Shown one piece after another: positions 27,709 to 38,391 of a stretch of 64,000 bases of DNA. Positions within the stretch are counted from its first letter, which is position 1; every line of letters begins with the position of its first letter. Both the position numbers and the translations under genes were made by a program. Source of the DNA: Leptospira mtsangambouensis (GTDB taxonomy: Bacteria > Spirochaetota > Leptospiria > Leptospirales > Leptospiraceae); the NCBI RefSeq assembly GCF_004770475.1, contig NZ_RQHK01000015.1, positions 1-64,000 on the forward strand, read 5' to 3'. The notes beneath the pieces are model-generated. The model had not been told where the DNA came from, searched no databases, and saw only the letters and a list, made by a program, of their open reading frames with translations.

Positions 27709-27733
27709 GTTTTATATAACTTTATTTTTTGGA

Positions 27734-27773
27734 TTTCAGTTCTTAGTCAAATAAACTAAGGACTGAAATTTTT
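27734..27773 (+). terminator. Terminator of the RRM gene
   Basis: TTTCAGTTCTTAGT (27734-27747) pairs with ACTAAGGACTGAAA (27754-27767) apart from one T/G opposition, then TTTTT. It may also act on the opposite strand for the lipoprotein gene ending at 27798. Confidence 0.8.
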
Positions 27774-27797
27774 GTAATCTTGCACAATTAAGTTTCC

Positions 27798-30700
27798 TTA
27801 ATGACAGGAATGGCTTATGGGTAGGCTGTATTTATTGGAAAGATAACACTCTACAATTTCCCTATCACTTGTGGAAAGTGCTTGGTCGTAATAGATCAAA
27901 TCTCCCATAAAACCATCTAAATAATCACCATCAAATGGATGTGTTCCTGTATAATAAAACCTGCCAATATCAAGGTTTCCACCTCCGCAATTGTAGGTAG
28001 GAGGTCCCGAACTAGTAGAACTCACGACACCACCAGCATTATATATATTCCCAGATGTCCCATTGTATTCAAGAGAGAGGAGGGTGATTGTATTGGCTGT
28101 ATAAAAAGATAAATCTGTAATTAACCTAGGAGTATTCATTACCTGATCAAACAAACTTACCAGTTTTCCTCCCCCTCCATCCGGTAAATACAGTAACTTA
28201 CCTGCTAAATAGGCACCATTTTGAAAAAGTCCGTCGCTTCCACCTCCACCTAAATCGTTGAATACTGCAAAAATAGTATTAGCGGCGGTGTTTAATTCAA
28301 GAACACAAGCTCTCGATAAAAATGTTCCTGCCGTATTTGAATAACGTAAACTTTTTGATCCATTGATGCCAGTAGCACTAAAAATTGGCTGTTGGGACCC
28401 TGTTCCTTGGCTCACGTGAAAGCCATTCCCGCTGCGGTCGTCTACAATCCCAATACAATTGGATCCGCCACTGCAAGCTCCCGGTCCAAAGGAAGCAGCT
28501 TCCGGCATGAGTAAAAATTTCAAACTACTACTAGCAGGTGTTTGGTTCCAGGTGCTAACTTGTGTGGGATAAGCACCGGAGAGCGTACGGATTTCGGATA
28601 AAGAAAGAACTCGGTTATAAATCCGAATTTCATCAAGGACACCTGAAAATTGGCCAGCGCCATCGAGACGTCTTCCTACTTCTAGACTTGGACCGGCTAC
28701 TGTAGACCAAGTCGGCATGGATGCTGCAACACGTAAAACACCATTCTCATAAACTTCAACATTTGGGGAATTATAGGTCCCGCAGAGATGCATCCATTGG
28801 TTTCGAAAACCTTCGTGACCGATTGTGACATCATCGGCTACACCAAACATACCTGTGACGGTATCCGTAACCACAAGCCCATTCCCTTGCGAAGTTGTAA
28901 AGGTTCCATATCCCACAATGTATTCCCCAATAGTACTTGTTTTATTAAACCATCCACAAATGGTTCTTGGGTCAGTCGCCATTGGCAATCCAGTGGGACT
29001 TAATTTTTGCATAAAGGAGGCACCGTTAAAGAGGTAAGCACTATTTGGGTTGCCACTGCGATCGGAGGTGGGTGTAGCTCCAGTGACTGATAAATCATTT
29101 TTTTCTGTGCCATAGTCTTTTGTATTCCCGTTGAACGGATAATAGGTGACAAGTCCTGCAGGAATTTGCACAGCCAACCTTCGTATGGACTCATCATCGA
29201 TAGCCCCTTTAAAAAAACGAACATCAGAAACTTTCCCTTTGTAATAAAAACCATTCCCTGCATCGCCTACCTTGAATGTTCCAGAAGGAAGATTCGGATT
29301 AGTCGTAAATACCAAAGGATCTTGTAATCCATTGATGTAGATTCTCCAGTTTGGATAGGAACGTTGGAGTACCACATGTGACCATTGGTTGAGCGGTAAC
29401 TTCATGGTTGTATTTCCACTTGGCCCAACTGCACCTAGGGACACTGATAGAGTTCTTGAGGAGCCGGAGCCTACAAAATTGAGTCCAAATCCATCTGTAC
29501 CACCTTGCCCATTGTAAAAGATAAACTGAGAACCGGTTCCCCCAGCCGGAAAAACCCAGGCAGAAATGGTGAGGTTATCAGAAATCTGAGGGGTAATGAT
29601 ATCTGTGGTGGATTGAATGAATTCACCACCTCCATGAAGTTCGTATGCTCCATTCACAAGAGCATTTTCATCGGTTGTTTGAGTGGGGGATCCTGCAATT
29701 GTACCATGGTTCGTTCCAATGGAGTCGTTTGTGTTTCCATCGAAAGTATAACGCAAAATTTCAGATGGTTCTATTCTTCTGAGAGAATGATTTCCTGTAT
29801 CTGCAATGTAAATATTCTGACCATCTGACAATAGATAACCGGGAAAATTCAAAAGACCATTTCCACCTGTGTTGTCGGAATATCCGGAACCACTTCCAAC
29901 AAGTGTCGTGACTTTATTGGTTGTTAGGTTTAAATGTCTGATTTTATGTCCAGACCATTCTGAGATAAATAAATTGGTCCCATCCGTTGTGAGTCCGTGA
30001 GGATCATTGAACTGGGCCAAAGTCCCAATTCCATCTGTGGAAGCTTGCACTCCATCTCCCGCAATGGTATCTACTGGGTTGGTTCCTGCGAGGGCTATCC
30101 TACGGACTTTATGTCCACCACCAACACCAATGTCAGTGACATAGAGATAACTGCCGAGTCCAACCACAGCGATTGGTGACACAAAACGAGCATTAGTTCC
30201 TACTGGGTCGTTGGCAAAACTGCAAAGGGTTGGTCCACCTGCAAGTGTACTCACCGTAGTAGTTGTGGGATTAATGACTCGAATCGTACAATTCCCTCGA
30301 TCCACAACATAAAGGTTTCCGTTAAAAAGTGAAATCCAAGAAGGATTGTTGAAGGATGCAAGAATTCCAGATGTGTTATCGGCTGCAGCAGCATTCCCAG
30401 ATCCAGCAAAAGTGGAAACAACGGAGGTTGCTAAGTTTACCTTACGAATTCTTCTTCCACTTGATTCTAAAACGAATAAATTATTCCCATCATTCGTAAG
30501 ACCTGCGATCCCATTGAATTCTGCGGCAGTACCTACACCATCTCTACAGTTAGTTGTGACTGTACCCGGACAAACTGTACCACCCCCGGAATTTCCTCCG
30601 GCTAAGATGGTTGTTGTTCCGTTGGATTTGTCAATCTTTCGAATGACTGCATTGGCCGAATCAGCTAAGTAAACAAAATTACTATCCGCTGTGATCATAT

Positions 30701-31514
30701 TGGGTCCATTAAAACGAGCAAGACTAGCTGTGGCACTGGCAACAGCACCTCCTGTGATGGCTCCTCCTCCACCCGCATTGATTGGAAAAGAACCTGCTAT
30801 TGTTTTTACAAAGGTCTTTCTTCCAATTAAGTTGGTTCCGAGATCAGTACCTGCTGTGGGATGGATGTTTCCGCCTACGACATATCCATTTACACATGTG
30901 ATGAAAATAGTAACATTAGCAGCTGCCATTGTTCCAACAGTAAGTGAGGGATCATCAAACGAACAGATTGTTCCAGCAGGCCATCCAGTCATGGTGACCG
31001 CATAATTGGATCCAGTAGAAATGAGAGTTGTAAATTTTGTTAGACCGTTTGTGGCTATGTTTAAAGTTTCTGCTCCGTTGTTTTGTACGGTAATGGTGCC
31101 GCTGAGTCCTGAAACATTTACACCTACTTCATAAAAGTTTGCACCGACTCCACATGTGATACTAACGTTTGTTATGTTGCTGCTTTGGACCACACCCTGG
31201 GCATTGGCAATGGAACAAGTGAGCCCGGCCCCATTGGTAACAAAGTTCACATTGTAATTTTGGCCTGAACTGAGTTTTGTCGGAAATGTAAAATTTCCAT
31301 CAGTGGCTACTGTAACTGATTCTTGGTTGTTTGTTAAGGTTACCGATGTTCCCGGAAGGAGACCTGAAACTGCTCCACCGATGCTATGTCCCGTAAATTG
31401 CGGGCCTGTGAAAAACCGAAGGAAGGCTAGAAATTCTAGAGGTTCTCTGACAAGTGAAGGCAAACCACAGGAAGAGAGGAAAAAAAATACCAGTGGTAGT
31501 GTCAATCTCTTCAT
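27798..31514 (-). CDS. Large NHL-propeller / LamG multidomain lipoprotein
   Basis: 1238 residues. Lipobox FFLSSC (C16). Two Ig- or carboxypeptidase-regulatory-like modules (about 45-125 and 125-210; GGAVSGLLPGTSVTLTNN) precede an NHL-type beta-propeller (about 225-590) with repeats such as FNGPNMITADSNFVYLADSANAVIRKI, read in pieces. Two LamG/concanavalin-like domains (about 590-785 and 795-995; YTFDGNTNDSIGTNHG, YYPFNGNTKDYG) and a third lectin-like fold (about 1015-1235) end the chain. Such proteins are thought to be surface adhesins or glycan binders in Leptospira; ligand unknown. Monocistronic by context: the kinase gene upstream ends 90 bp before. Confidence 0.82.
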   Translation of the reverse strand: MKRLTLPLVFFFLSSCGLPSLVREPLEFLAFLRFFTGPQFTGHSIGGAVSGLLPGTSVTLTNNQESVTVATDGNFTFPTKLSSGQNYNVNFVTNGAGLTCSIANAQGVVQSSNITNVSITCGVGANFYEVGVNVSGLSGTITVQNNGAETLNIATNGLTKFTTLISTGSNYAVTMTGWPAGTICSFDDPSLTVGTMAAANVTIFITCVNGYVVGGNIHPTAGTDLGTNLIGRKTFVKTIAGSFPINAGGGGAITGGAVASATASLARFNGPNMITADSNFVYLADSANAVIRKIDKSNGTTTILAGGNSGGGTVCPGTVTTNCRDGVGTAAEFNGIAGLTNDGNNLFVLESSGRRIRKVNLATSVVSTFAGSGNAAAADNTSGILASFNNPSWISLFNGNLYVVDRGNCTIRVINPTTTTVSTLAGGPTLCSFANDPVGTNARFVSPIAVVGLGSYLYVTDIGVGGGHKVRRIALAGTNPVDTIAGDGVQASTDGIGTLAQFNDPHGLTTDGTNLFISEWSGHKIRHLNLTTNKVTTLVGSGSGYSDNTGGNGLLNFPGYLLSDGQNIYIADTGNHSLRRIEPSEILRYTFDGNTNDSIGTNHGTIAGSPTQTTDENALVNGAYELHGGGEFIQSTTDIITPQISDNLTISAWVFPAGGTGSQFIFYNGQGGTDGFGLNFVGSGSSRTLSVSLGAVGPSGNTTMKLPLNQWSHVVLQRSYPNWRIYINGLQDPLVFTTNPNLPSGTFKVGDAGNGFYYKGKVSDVRFFKGAIDDESIRRLAVQIPAGLVTYYPFNGNTKDYGTEKNDLSVTGATPTSDRSGNPNSAYLFNGASFMQKLSPTGLPMATDPRTICGWFNKTSTIGEYIVGYGTFTTSQGNGLVVTDTVTGMFGVADDVTIGHEGFRNQWMHLCGTYNSPNVEVYENGVLRVAASMPTWSTVAGPSLEVGRRLDGAGQFSGVLDEIRIYNRVLSLSEIRTLSGAYPTQVSTWNQTPASSSLKFLLMPEAASFGPGACSGGSNCIGIVDDRSGNGFHVSQGTGSQQPIFSATGINGSKSLRYSNTAGTFLSRACVLELNTAANTIFAVFNDLGGGGSDGLFQNGAYLAGKLLYLPDGGGGKLVSLFDQVMNTPRLITDLSFYTANTITLLSLEYNGTSGNIYNAGGVVSSTSSGPPTYNCGGGNLDIGRFYYTGTHPFDGDYLDGFMGDLIYYDQALSTSDREIVECYLSNKYSLPISHSCH

Positions 31515-31604
31515 TAGGGAAACCCGTCGCTTTATGGAACTATGGAATGATTGGTATATTTATCAAGATATTTCGGTATTTGTGAATCAGTAGAGGAAGA
31601 ATAT

Positions 31605-33656
31605 TTATGATGCTTCTAAGGTTACTGTTCTGTTTTCTTTTGGAAATTCTAAAAGAAATTTACTTCCTTTTCCTTCCTCTGAATGGACTTGGATGCTCCC
31701 TCCATGAAGGCGCATTAATTCAAAACAAAGTTTAAGCCCAATTCCAAATCCTTTTTCTCCCATTGTACCAAGAGAAGTCATGGGTTTTGAAAACAAATCT
31801 TTTTGTCGTTCGATTGGAATGCCTTTGCCATTGTCTTCAATACATATCTCTGTGAACATTTGATTTTGACTCGTGCTAACTTTGATCCATCCATTCGGAT
31901 GACTAAATTTAATGGCATTCGCTATCAAATTACGAAGAATTTCAAGGAGAAGGGATGTGTCTGCATAAACAATAGTTGTTTCGGGAACTGATAATTCTAA
32001 CTGTAAAGATTTCTTTTTTAATTCAAAAGAAAAAGAATCGGCTAAAGGTTTTATGATCTCAGACAATTGATTTTCAGATAAATGTAAGTGGATTTGACCT
32101 TGGTCCAATTTAAACCTGTTTAAATTCAGAAGATGTTCTACGGTCGCCATAGCATTTTCTAAAATAACAAACACTTGTTTTGATATATGGGTTTTTTCTT
32201 CTTCGGTTGAATTTTTATCTGTAACGATAGTTAAGGCTGAGTAAACAGTACTTAGCGGTGACCTAAGGTCATGCGCCACAAGAGAGATCAATTTATCTTT
32301 CCATTGGTTGGCTTCTTCTGCAACTTGTTTTGCTTCTTTATATTCTTGGGTTCTTAGAACAACAGTCTTTTCCAAAGACTCATTGAGTGATGCTAATTCT
32401 TTTCCCAATGTTTCATTTTTAATAAATGATTTCGTAAAGTAGGAAGCTAAAACCAATGATTGGAGCAGGACTGTCGACAAGTAGGAATATTCAAGAATCA
32501 AAAAATAGTTAAAAATTCCATAGAGATATAGTGTGTCGTTGATGGCACTTAAAAACAATAAAACTTGGATGAGAAGAAACGGTATGGCCATTTCTTTTTT
32601 CTGAAAAACTGCATAAATGATACAAACTATGGAATAAAACAAACCAAAAATCGTAAGGAATAATCCATAAAATGTAGTCTTTGAACCTAATTCTGAAGGT
32701 GTGAGTAAAACAAAAAGATATAAAGTCGTACAAGATATGACAAAGAACTGAGTGATGGATTTTGAAAAATTATCGGGGAATCGTTTGGTTAAAAATAAAA
32801 GGTAAAATGGCATTGCTAAATAGAATATCAAAGAAAGAGCAAATGCTATTCTGTAAGGGACCTCTGGAAATATAAAATAGAGAGAATCTCCGTTTAAAGA
32901 AATGGAATGAAGTGCTATCACCAAACTATATAAACCAAAATAAAGCACTAAAGATCTCTCTCTTCGAAATAAAAAAACGACAAAATGATAAAATGCCATA
33001 AATAACAAAGCTCCTGTTAAAAGAGAGTCTCTGATGGCTTCGTGAAACATTTGTTTGTTGGTATTTTGGTAAAGTCCTAATGTGGGAGGATACCAGAATG
33101 CTCCATCGTCATGGAAAAAATTAGAAACATGGACAAGTATTTCTGTTTCTGGACTTGGATGGGAAAGTATGAGAGTTCCTGAACTGCGAGTGGGGGACAT
33201 GGTTTCTTGCGAGGTTCCAACTTTTCCCAATTCTAATTCTAATTTCCCATTGATGTAGACGGACATGGCTGCCCCGCCTGTTTGGAAAAACCGTAATGCA
33301 TAAATGTTTTCTTTTGATACTTCAGGGAATAAAACTTTTATTTGGTAAGTGGAATAACCTGTCCCTTTGTATTTTTCTTTCCAACGTTCTCCTATCAGTT
33401 GGAGTTTTTTTGTGTTTGGTGAGGCTTGTTTGATTGGTTCTTTGTAATTTTGTGTATCGGATGTTAGGTTGCTTGGCGAGATGAGTTTTTCCCAATCAAA
33501 TTTCCATTCTCCAGAAAGAGGAATGGGCTTTTGGAAATCCCAATGCCTAAGGTCTATTTCACCTTGGACGGCCACCGGATTCTCTGTATTTTGTGAATGA
33601 GGTGTGCAAGCAGAAAGGAAACACAGCCCAATCAAAAGTATCTTTTTCATTATCAA
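31605..33656 (-). CDS. 7TMR-DISM sensor histidine kinase, orphan
   Basis: 683 residues. Signal peptide with canonical lipobox FLSAC (C17), then a 7TMR-DISM2 domain (about 35-195; LSGEWKFDWEKL, GYSTYQIKVLFPE, VYINGKLELELG) and seven transmembrane segments (about 205-400). A coiled linker leads to HisKA with H462 (VAHDLRSPL). A full HATPase_c follows with N box (NLIANAIKFSH), G1 (IEDNGKGIP) and G2 (GEKGFGIGLKLC). It should be an active autokinase. No response regulator is adjacent. Confidence 0.87.
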   Translation of the reverse strand: MIMKKILLIGLCFLSACTPHSQNTENPVAVQGEIDLRHWDFQKPIPLSGEWKFDWEKLISPSNLTSDTQNYKEPIKQASPNTKKLQLIGERWKEKYKGTGYSTYQIKVLFPEVSKENIYALRFFQTGGAAMSVYINGKLELELGKVGTSQETMSPTRSSGTLILSHPSPETEILVHVSNFFHDDGAFWYPPTLGLYQNTNKQMFHEAIRDSLLTGALLFMAFYHFVVFLFRRERSLVLYFGLYSLVIALHSISLNGDSLYFIFPEVPYRIAFALSLIFYLAMPFYLLFLTKRFPDNFSKSITQFFVISCTTLYLFVLLTPSELGSKTTFYGLFLTIFGLFYSIVCIIYAVFQKKEMAIPFLLIQVLLFLSAINDTLYLYGIFNYFLILEYSYLSTVLLQSLVLASYFTKSFIKNETLGKELASLNESLEKTVVLRTQEYKEAKQVAEEANQWKDKLISLVAHDLRSPLSTVYSALTIVTDKNSTEEEKTHISKQVFVILENAMATVEHLLNLNRFKLDQGQIHLHLSENQLSEIIKPLADSFSFELKKKSLQLELSVPETTIVYADTSLLLEILRNLIANAIKFSHPNGWIKVSTSQNQMFTEICIEDNGKGIPIERQKDLFSKPMTSLGTMGEKGFGIGLKLCFELMRLHGGSIQVHSEEGKGSKFLLEFPKENRTVTLEAS

Positions 33657-33812
33657 AAAACCGAAGTTCGGATTTTACCCACCACTGCCATCGTGAAAAC
33701 AGGGAAGATACTGTCACAGGTTATTTTGATTTTCCAAATGATTGGTTTGTTGTGTCACCACCTCAATTTTTATAAGTGTAAACACTAGTTTGTTTCTTTT
33801 TTTGTATCCTAA

Positions 33813-34385
33813 CTAAAACTTAATTTTAGTTTTTATTTGGTTTGCTGTTACATTTGCAGTTTTCTTTTTGAAATCAATTGAGTTGATGGAGTCGTATTCG
33901 ATGGGGATGACAATATGCCCTTTTTTGTTGATGGCTCCATACTTTCCTCCGACAATTCGGCTATGTTCCCCATCTGATTTTGATTCGCAAAAATTACAGA
34001 CAATGGAAATTCCGTTCTCAAAAGGGAAAACAAAATCATAGGCAGCTGGAATTTGTTTTTTACATTGAGGATTGAAAAATCCAAACTTTTTGTTTTCCAC
34101 AAATCTTGCGAGTTTTTCAGAGTATTCATCTGGACCATTATCATAAGGAAATACTTCCAAAAGAATTTTGTTTTGGGTATTGATGCAAAGCCATCGGTTT
34201 TCACTGACGACAAATCCTACCAATTCTTTGGTGAAATCCATTGCATGTTGGTATTGTGGTTTGATGATTACCTTACCGGATTTATTTTGATAGCCATAAA
34301 GTCCATTTTCTTCAAAGGCAACGGGGCGATTGGGTTGTGCCAAGAGCGGAACCACAAATAGGAAAAGAATAAAAGTTTTTTTCAT
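33813..34385 (-). CDS. Exported WG-repeat protein
   Basis: 190 residues from the ATG at 34385, which gives a clean signal peptide (MKKTFILFLFVVPLLAQ). An upstream in-frame ATG at 34424 would bury it. The mature part has WG beta repeats: LYGYQNKSGKVIIKPQYQHA, KFGFFNPQCKKQIPAAYDF and KYGAINKKGHIVIPIEYDS. WG proteins are mostly periplasmic or surface, function generally unknown. Stands alone between the kinase and prpE. Confidence 0.72.
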   Translation of the reverse strand: MKKTFILFLFVVPLLAQPNRPVAFEENGLYGYQNKSGKVIIKPQYQHAMDFTKELVGFVVSENRWLCINTQNKILLEVFPYDNGPDEYSEKLARFVENKKFGFFNPQCKKQIPAAYDFVFPFENGISIVCNFCESKSDGEHSRIVGGKYGAINKKGHIVIPIEYDSINSIDFKKKTANVTANQIKTKIKF

Positions 34386-34769
34386 AAGACCTACAAATAT
34401 CAATTTTTTAATTTTTCTAATCATCTACAGGTTGGATTTTTTTATCGTTTCCATACGCAATGAATGCAAACAATCAGCGTAAAAAAAAGACAATTCAAAA
34501 TGATTCTAAAAAAATAGAACCACATCCGAATCCAAAGGTCTTGTTAGAATGGTAAAAATACATTTGATGTCAAGTTCTTTGGATTCATTCTAAAATTTTA
34601 TACCAGAAACTGGTTATACTGAACAGCATTATATAATTACAATATGAATGATAATGTATATAGGATATATTTATACCAAAATGAGTTAACTGTTTTCGTT
34701 TTGATTTGTAAATTTGTAGTTGGGATTTTTAAGGAACCTGCATCTTATAAACAATCAGGTAGGAATAAA

Positions 34770-36653
34770 ATGGAACAAGTGGTTCACGATGATGAAAAAA
34801 TGAAATTTTGGATGTCTCTTGTTGATCGGATTTTTTGGAATACAAAACCAACAAAAGTATATGATAAGAGTGATGATGGCCTTTACCACTGGTTCCCTGA
34901 TGGAGTTTTAAATACTTCCTATTTGGCTTTGGATTTTCATGTTGAAGCAGGTAAAGGGGAAGAGACAGCCATTATATATGATTCACCTGTAACCAAAACA
35001 AAATCCAAATTATCCTATCGTAAACTTTTGGAATCTGTTGAGAAAATGGCATTCACTTTGGATTCGTTAGGTGTGAAGAAAGGAGATACGGTTGTAATAT
35101 ATATGCCGATGATTCCGGAAGCACTTGTTTCTATGTTGGCTTGTGCAAGGATTGGAGCTGTCCACTCTGTTGTATTTGGAGGGTTTGCACCTCATGAATT
35201 AGCTGTTAGGTTAGATGATTGTCGCCCTAAAATTGTAATCACAGCTTCTTATGGAGTTGAAATTTCAAAAATAATTCCATATAAGCCATTGTTAGATGAG
35301 GCGATGCACCTTTCTTCTCATAAACCAGATTATGTGATTCTAAAATCAAGACCAAACTTAGAAGTAATCATGCATACCGGAAGAGATTTTGATTGGGATG
35401 AATTGATGGAGACAGCTGGCAAAAAAAAGGCAGTAAACGTTTCTTCAGGAGACCCACTTTATATCCTTTATACATCTGGGACAACAGGAAAACCAAAAGG
35501 TGTAGTAAGGGATAACGGAGGTCATGCGATTGCTATGCATTACTCCATGGAAGTTATTTATGATATGAAACCTGGAGAAGTTTTTTTTGCTGCTTCTGAT
35601 GTAGGTTGGGTTGTCGGACATTCTTATATTGTTTACGCACCGCTCATTTATGGCTGTACCACTGTATTGTACGAAGGAAAACCAGTCCGAACACCAGATG
35701 CAGGAGCTTTTTACCGAATCATAGAGGAATATAAAGTGAAAACGTTGTTTTGTGCACCGACTGCCTTTCGGGCCATTCGAAAAGAGGATCCAGATGGTAA
35801 GGAACTTTCTAAATACAATATTAGTTCATTAAAATATTTGTTTTTAGCAGGAGAAAGGACAGACCCAGTGACATACGATTGGGCTTGCGAACTTTTAAAA
35901 GTTCCAGTTGTTGACCATTGGTGGCAAACGGAAACGGGTTGGGCCATTGCTGCCAATATGATGGGAGCTTCTCCTCTTCCAACAAAGGCTGGTTCGGCGA
36001 CAAAACCTGTTACAGGTTTTGATGTCCGTATTTTGGATGAAGAAGGCCATGAACTTAACCATGGTGAAAAAGGAAATATTGTGATCAAACTACCTTTGCC
36101 ACCTGGATGTTTGCCAACACTTTGGAATGATCATACCAATTTTGAATCTTCTTATTTATCTCATTACCCAGGCTATTATCTAACAGGAGATGGCGGATAT
36201 TTTGATGAAGATGGATATCTTTTTATTCTTGGGCGAATCGATGATGTGATCAATGTGGCAGGTCATAGACTTTCTACGGGAGAGATGGAGGAAATTGTAG
36301 CAGAAAATTCTTCCATCGCAGAATCGGCTGTGATTGGCATTGCTGATGAAATCAAAGGGCAAGTTCCGTTGGCCATTGTTGTGTGTAAGGATGGAATTTC
36401 AATCGACCAAAAATCGATTGAATTTGATATCACACATCGAATCCGAGAAAAAATTGGAGCAATTGCATCTTTAAAGGCGGTTGTCTTTGTAAAAAGACTA
36501 CCAAAAACTCGTTCTGGAAAAATTCTACGTAAAACAATGCGTAAGATGATCGATGGAGAAACATATTCTGTTCCATCCACCATTGATGATCCTTCTATTT
36601 TGGATGAAGTGATGGATGTTGTTCGGATAAAATTTCCTAGAACAAGTAATTGA
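34770..36653 (+). CDS. prpE: Propionyl-CoA synthetase (acetyl-CoA synthetase family)
   Basis: 627 residues from the ATG at 34770 (AGGA six bases before). The in-frame extension to 34644 is not homologous-looking. AMP-forming acyl-CoA synthetase motifs: P-loop YTSGTTGKPKGVVRDNGG, DVGWVVGHSYIVYAPL, adenine-binding WWQTETGW, YLTGDGG, GRIDDVINVAGHR and the acetylatable lysine in SGKILRK. The start (KPTKVYDKSDDGLYHWFPDG) and the VRDNGGHA segment favour PrpE over Acs. It activates propionate, or other short acids, to the CoA ester in the cytosol. Neighbours are unrelated. Confidence 0.85.
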   Translation: MEQVVHDDEKMKFWMSLVDRIFWNTKPTKVYDKSDDGLYHWFPDGVLNTSYLALDFHVEAGKGEETAIIYDSPVTKTKSKLSYRKLLESVEKMAFTLDSLGVKKGDTVVIYMPMIPEALVSMLACARIGAVHSVVFGGFAPHELAVRLDDCRPKIVITASYGVEISKIIPYKPLLDEAMHLSSHKPDYVILKSRPNLEVIMHTGRDFDWDELMETAGKKKAVNVSSGDPLYILYTSGTTGKPKGVVRDNGGHAIAMHYSMEVIYDMKPGEVFFAASDVGWVVGHSYIVYAPLIYGCTTVLYEGKPVRTPDAGAFYRIIEEYKVKTLFCAPTAFRAIRKEDPDGKELSKYNISSLKYLFLAGERTDPVTYDWACELLKVPVVDHWWQTETGWAIAANMMGASPLPTKAGSATKPVTGFDVRILDEEGHELNHGEKGNIVIKLPLPPGCLPTLWNDHTNFESSYLSHYPGYYLTGDGGYFDEDGYLFILGRIDDVINVAGHRLSTGEMEEIVAENSSIAESAVIGIADEIKGQVPLAIVVCKDGISIDQKSIEFDITHRIREKIGAIASLKAVVFVKRLPKTRSGKILRKTMRKMIDGETYSVPSTIDDPSILDEVMDVVRIKFPRTSN

Positions 36654-36707
36654 TTTAAATAAATCAACCATCGTTTCATCAAACAAAAAAATCACGGTAG
36701 TGTATAT

Positions 36708-38141
36708 TTGAATCTTGATGAAACAAAATTAATATTTGGTATTTCTCAGTTTCGTGGAAACCAGGAACAAATTATCCAACACATTCTTTCTGGACAGGAT
36801 GCGTTGGTACTTATGCCAACAGGAATGGGCAAGTCTTTATGTTATCAAATTCCGGCAATCACTCTGCCAGGAATTTGTATAGTTATTTCTCCATTGATCG
36901 CTTTGATGAAGGATCAAGTAGCCGCATTACAAAGAAAAGGTGTATCGGCCGAATATATCAACTCTAGTTTAGGAAAAGCAGAGCGAATAGAGCGGTACGC
37001 AAAACTTAAATCAGGTGATTATAAAATTTTATACGTTTCTCCGGAACGTTTTCAGAAAAAAGAATTTTTGGATGCACTGAGTGGTCTTGCGGTTTCCTTA
37101 TTAGCCATTGATGAAGCGCATTGTATTAGCCAATGGGGTCATGACTTTCGGCCTGATTATACAAAGATATCTTGGTTTCGAGAAATCTTAGGTTATCCAG
37201 TAACAGTGGCATTGACTGCTACTGCTTCTAAACATGTCCAAGAGGACATTGTTTCTCAATTGGGGATCATAAAAGAAAAAATAAAAATTTTTGACGATGG
37301 ATTGTTTCGTCCTAATTTGAAATTATCTGTGGTAGATTGTTTTGATTCAGAGGCAAAATATAAAGTTATTTTAGAAGATTTAAACCATACAAATGGAGCA
37401 ACGATCATTTATTTTAGCCTTATCCAAGAGTTAGAAAAATTTAGTCACTGGCTTGATACAAAGCAGAAACGACATTTCGTTTATCATGGTAAACTTTCTC
37501 CAACACAAAGAAATAAAATACAATCTTCTTTTCTCAAATCGGATGAGGGAATTCTTCTGGCAACAAATGCATTTGGGATGGGAATTGATAAACCTAATAT
37601 TCGTAATGTCTACCATGCGCAGATTCCGGGGAGTATCGAATCTTATTATCAAGAAATAGGGCGTGCCGGTAGAGATGGTGATCCTTCTGATTGTAAACTC
37701 TATTACCAACAAGAAGACCTAACTGTTCAAATGGAATTTATTGAATGGCAAAATCCTGACCGAACGTATCTAAAGAAACTATTTGGAACTTTGTTACAAA
37801 AACAAAATGAATTATCTGGTTTAGATTATGAAACCTTACAAAGTTATATGAGTTTTAAAAATAAAGGAGACCACCGAGTCCAAACAGCTTTGAGTTTGCT
37901 CGCGAGTAAAGGGTTGATTTCTGGGGAGTTGGAGAAAGGGACATTGCAGATTGAGTCTGAATGGTCTGAATCTTTTTTTTCTGAATCTGAATTACTTGAG
38001 AAAAAGAAAAATTCCCAGAAAAAACTTTATCAAACTCTATTATATACTAAAACGACTGATTGCAGACGGAAGTTCATTCATGAATATTTTGATTCATCAT
38101 ATTTCGGTTGTGGAAATTGTGATTTGTGTTTAACGAATTAA
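36708..38141 (+). CDS. recQ: RecQ-family DNA helicase, short form
   Basis: 477 residues from a TTG start; no ATG is available in frame. Motif 0 (FGISQFRGNQEQII), Walker A PTGMGKS (37-43), motif II DEAH (135-138), aromatic-rich loop SQWGHDFRPDY, and motif VI QEIGRAGRDG are all present. The protein ends right after the RecQ zinc cysteines (CRRKFIHEYF, CGNCDLC). The winged-helix and HRDC domains of E. coli RecQ (about 609 residues) are absent. Short RecQ proteins are common in some phyla. It unwinds DNA 3'-5' for repair and recombination. Confidence 0.88.
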   Translation: MNLDETKLIFGISQFRGNQEQIIQHILSGQDALVLMPTGMGKSLCYQIPAITLPGICIVISPLIALMKDQVAALQRKGVSAEYINSSLGKAERIERYAKLKSGDYKILYVSPERFQKKEFLDALSGLAVSLLAIDEAHCISQWGHDFRPDYTKISWFREILGYPVTVALTATASKHVQEDIVSQLGIIKEKIKIFDDGLFRPNLKLSVVDCFDSEAKYKVILEDLNHTNGATIIYFSLIQELEKFSHWLDTKQKRHFVYHGKLSPTQRNKIQSSFLKSDEGILLATNAFGMGIDKPNIRNVYHAQIPGSIESYYQEIGRAGRDGDPSDCKLYYQQEDLTVQMEFIEWQNPDRTYLKKLFGTLLQKQNELSGLDYETLQSYMSFKNKGDHRVQTALSLLASKGLISGELEKGTLQIESEWSESFFSESELLEKKKNSQKKLYQTLLYTKTTDCRRKFIHEYFDSSYFGCGNCDLCLTN

Positions 38142-38391
38142 TTGTTAAAATTACTGACTATTTTTTTAAAATTTAATTCTTTGCTCCATCGTAAAAGAAT
38201 TTCAAGTTTTGTTTTTTTCTTAATATAAATCGTCTTATATTTTAGGGGAGTTTCTTACCGAACTCTTTTTAATTTCTGGTTTTCCATTAATTTGATTTTT
38301 TTATATATCTTTTGCTATGAATGAAAGGCATTTCTAAAGTTAAGAAAAAATGTGGAGACTTGCATCTTTATTCTGTTGAGCTGACTATTAC

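Noticed and set aside
28788..31593. Several + strand frames opposite the 1238-residue lipoprotein
   Set aside because: Antisense shadows; the minus-strand protein has clear domains throughout.
34644..34769. N-terminal extension of PrpE
   Set aside because: The 42 extra residues are hydrophobic and unlike the family; the ATG at 34770 has a good ribosome site.
36708..38141. RecQ as a truncated pseudogene
   Set aside because: It ends cleanly after a complete zinc-binding domain and all helicase motifs are intact; short RecQ forms are known.
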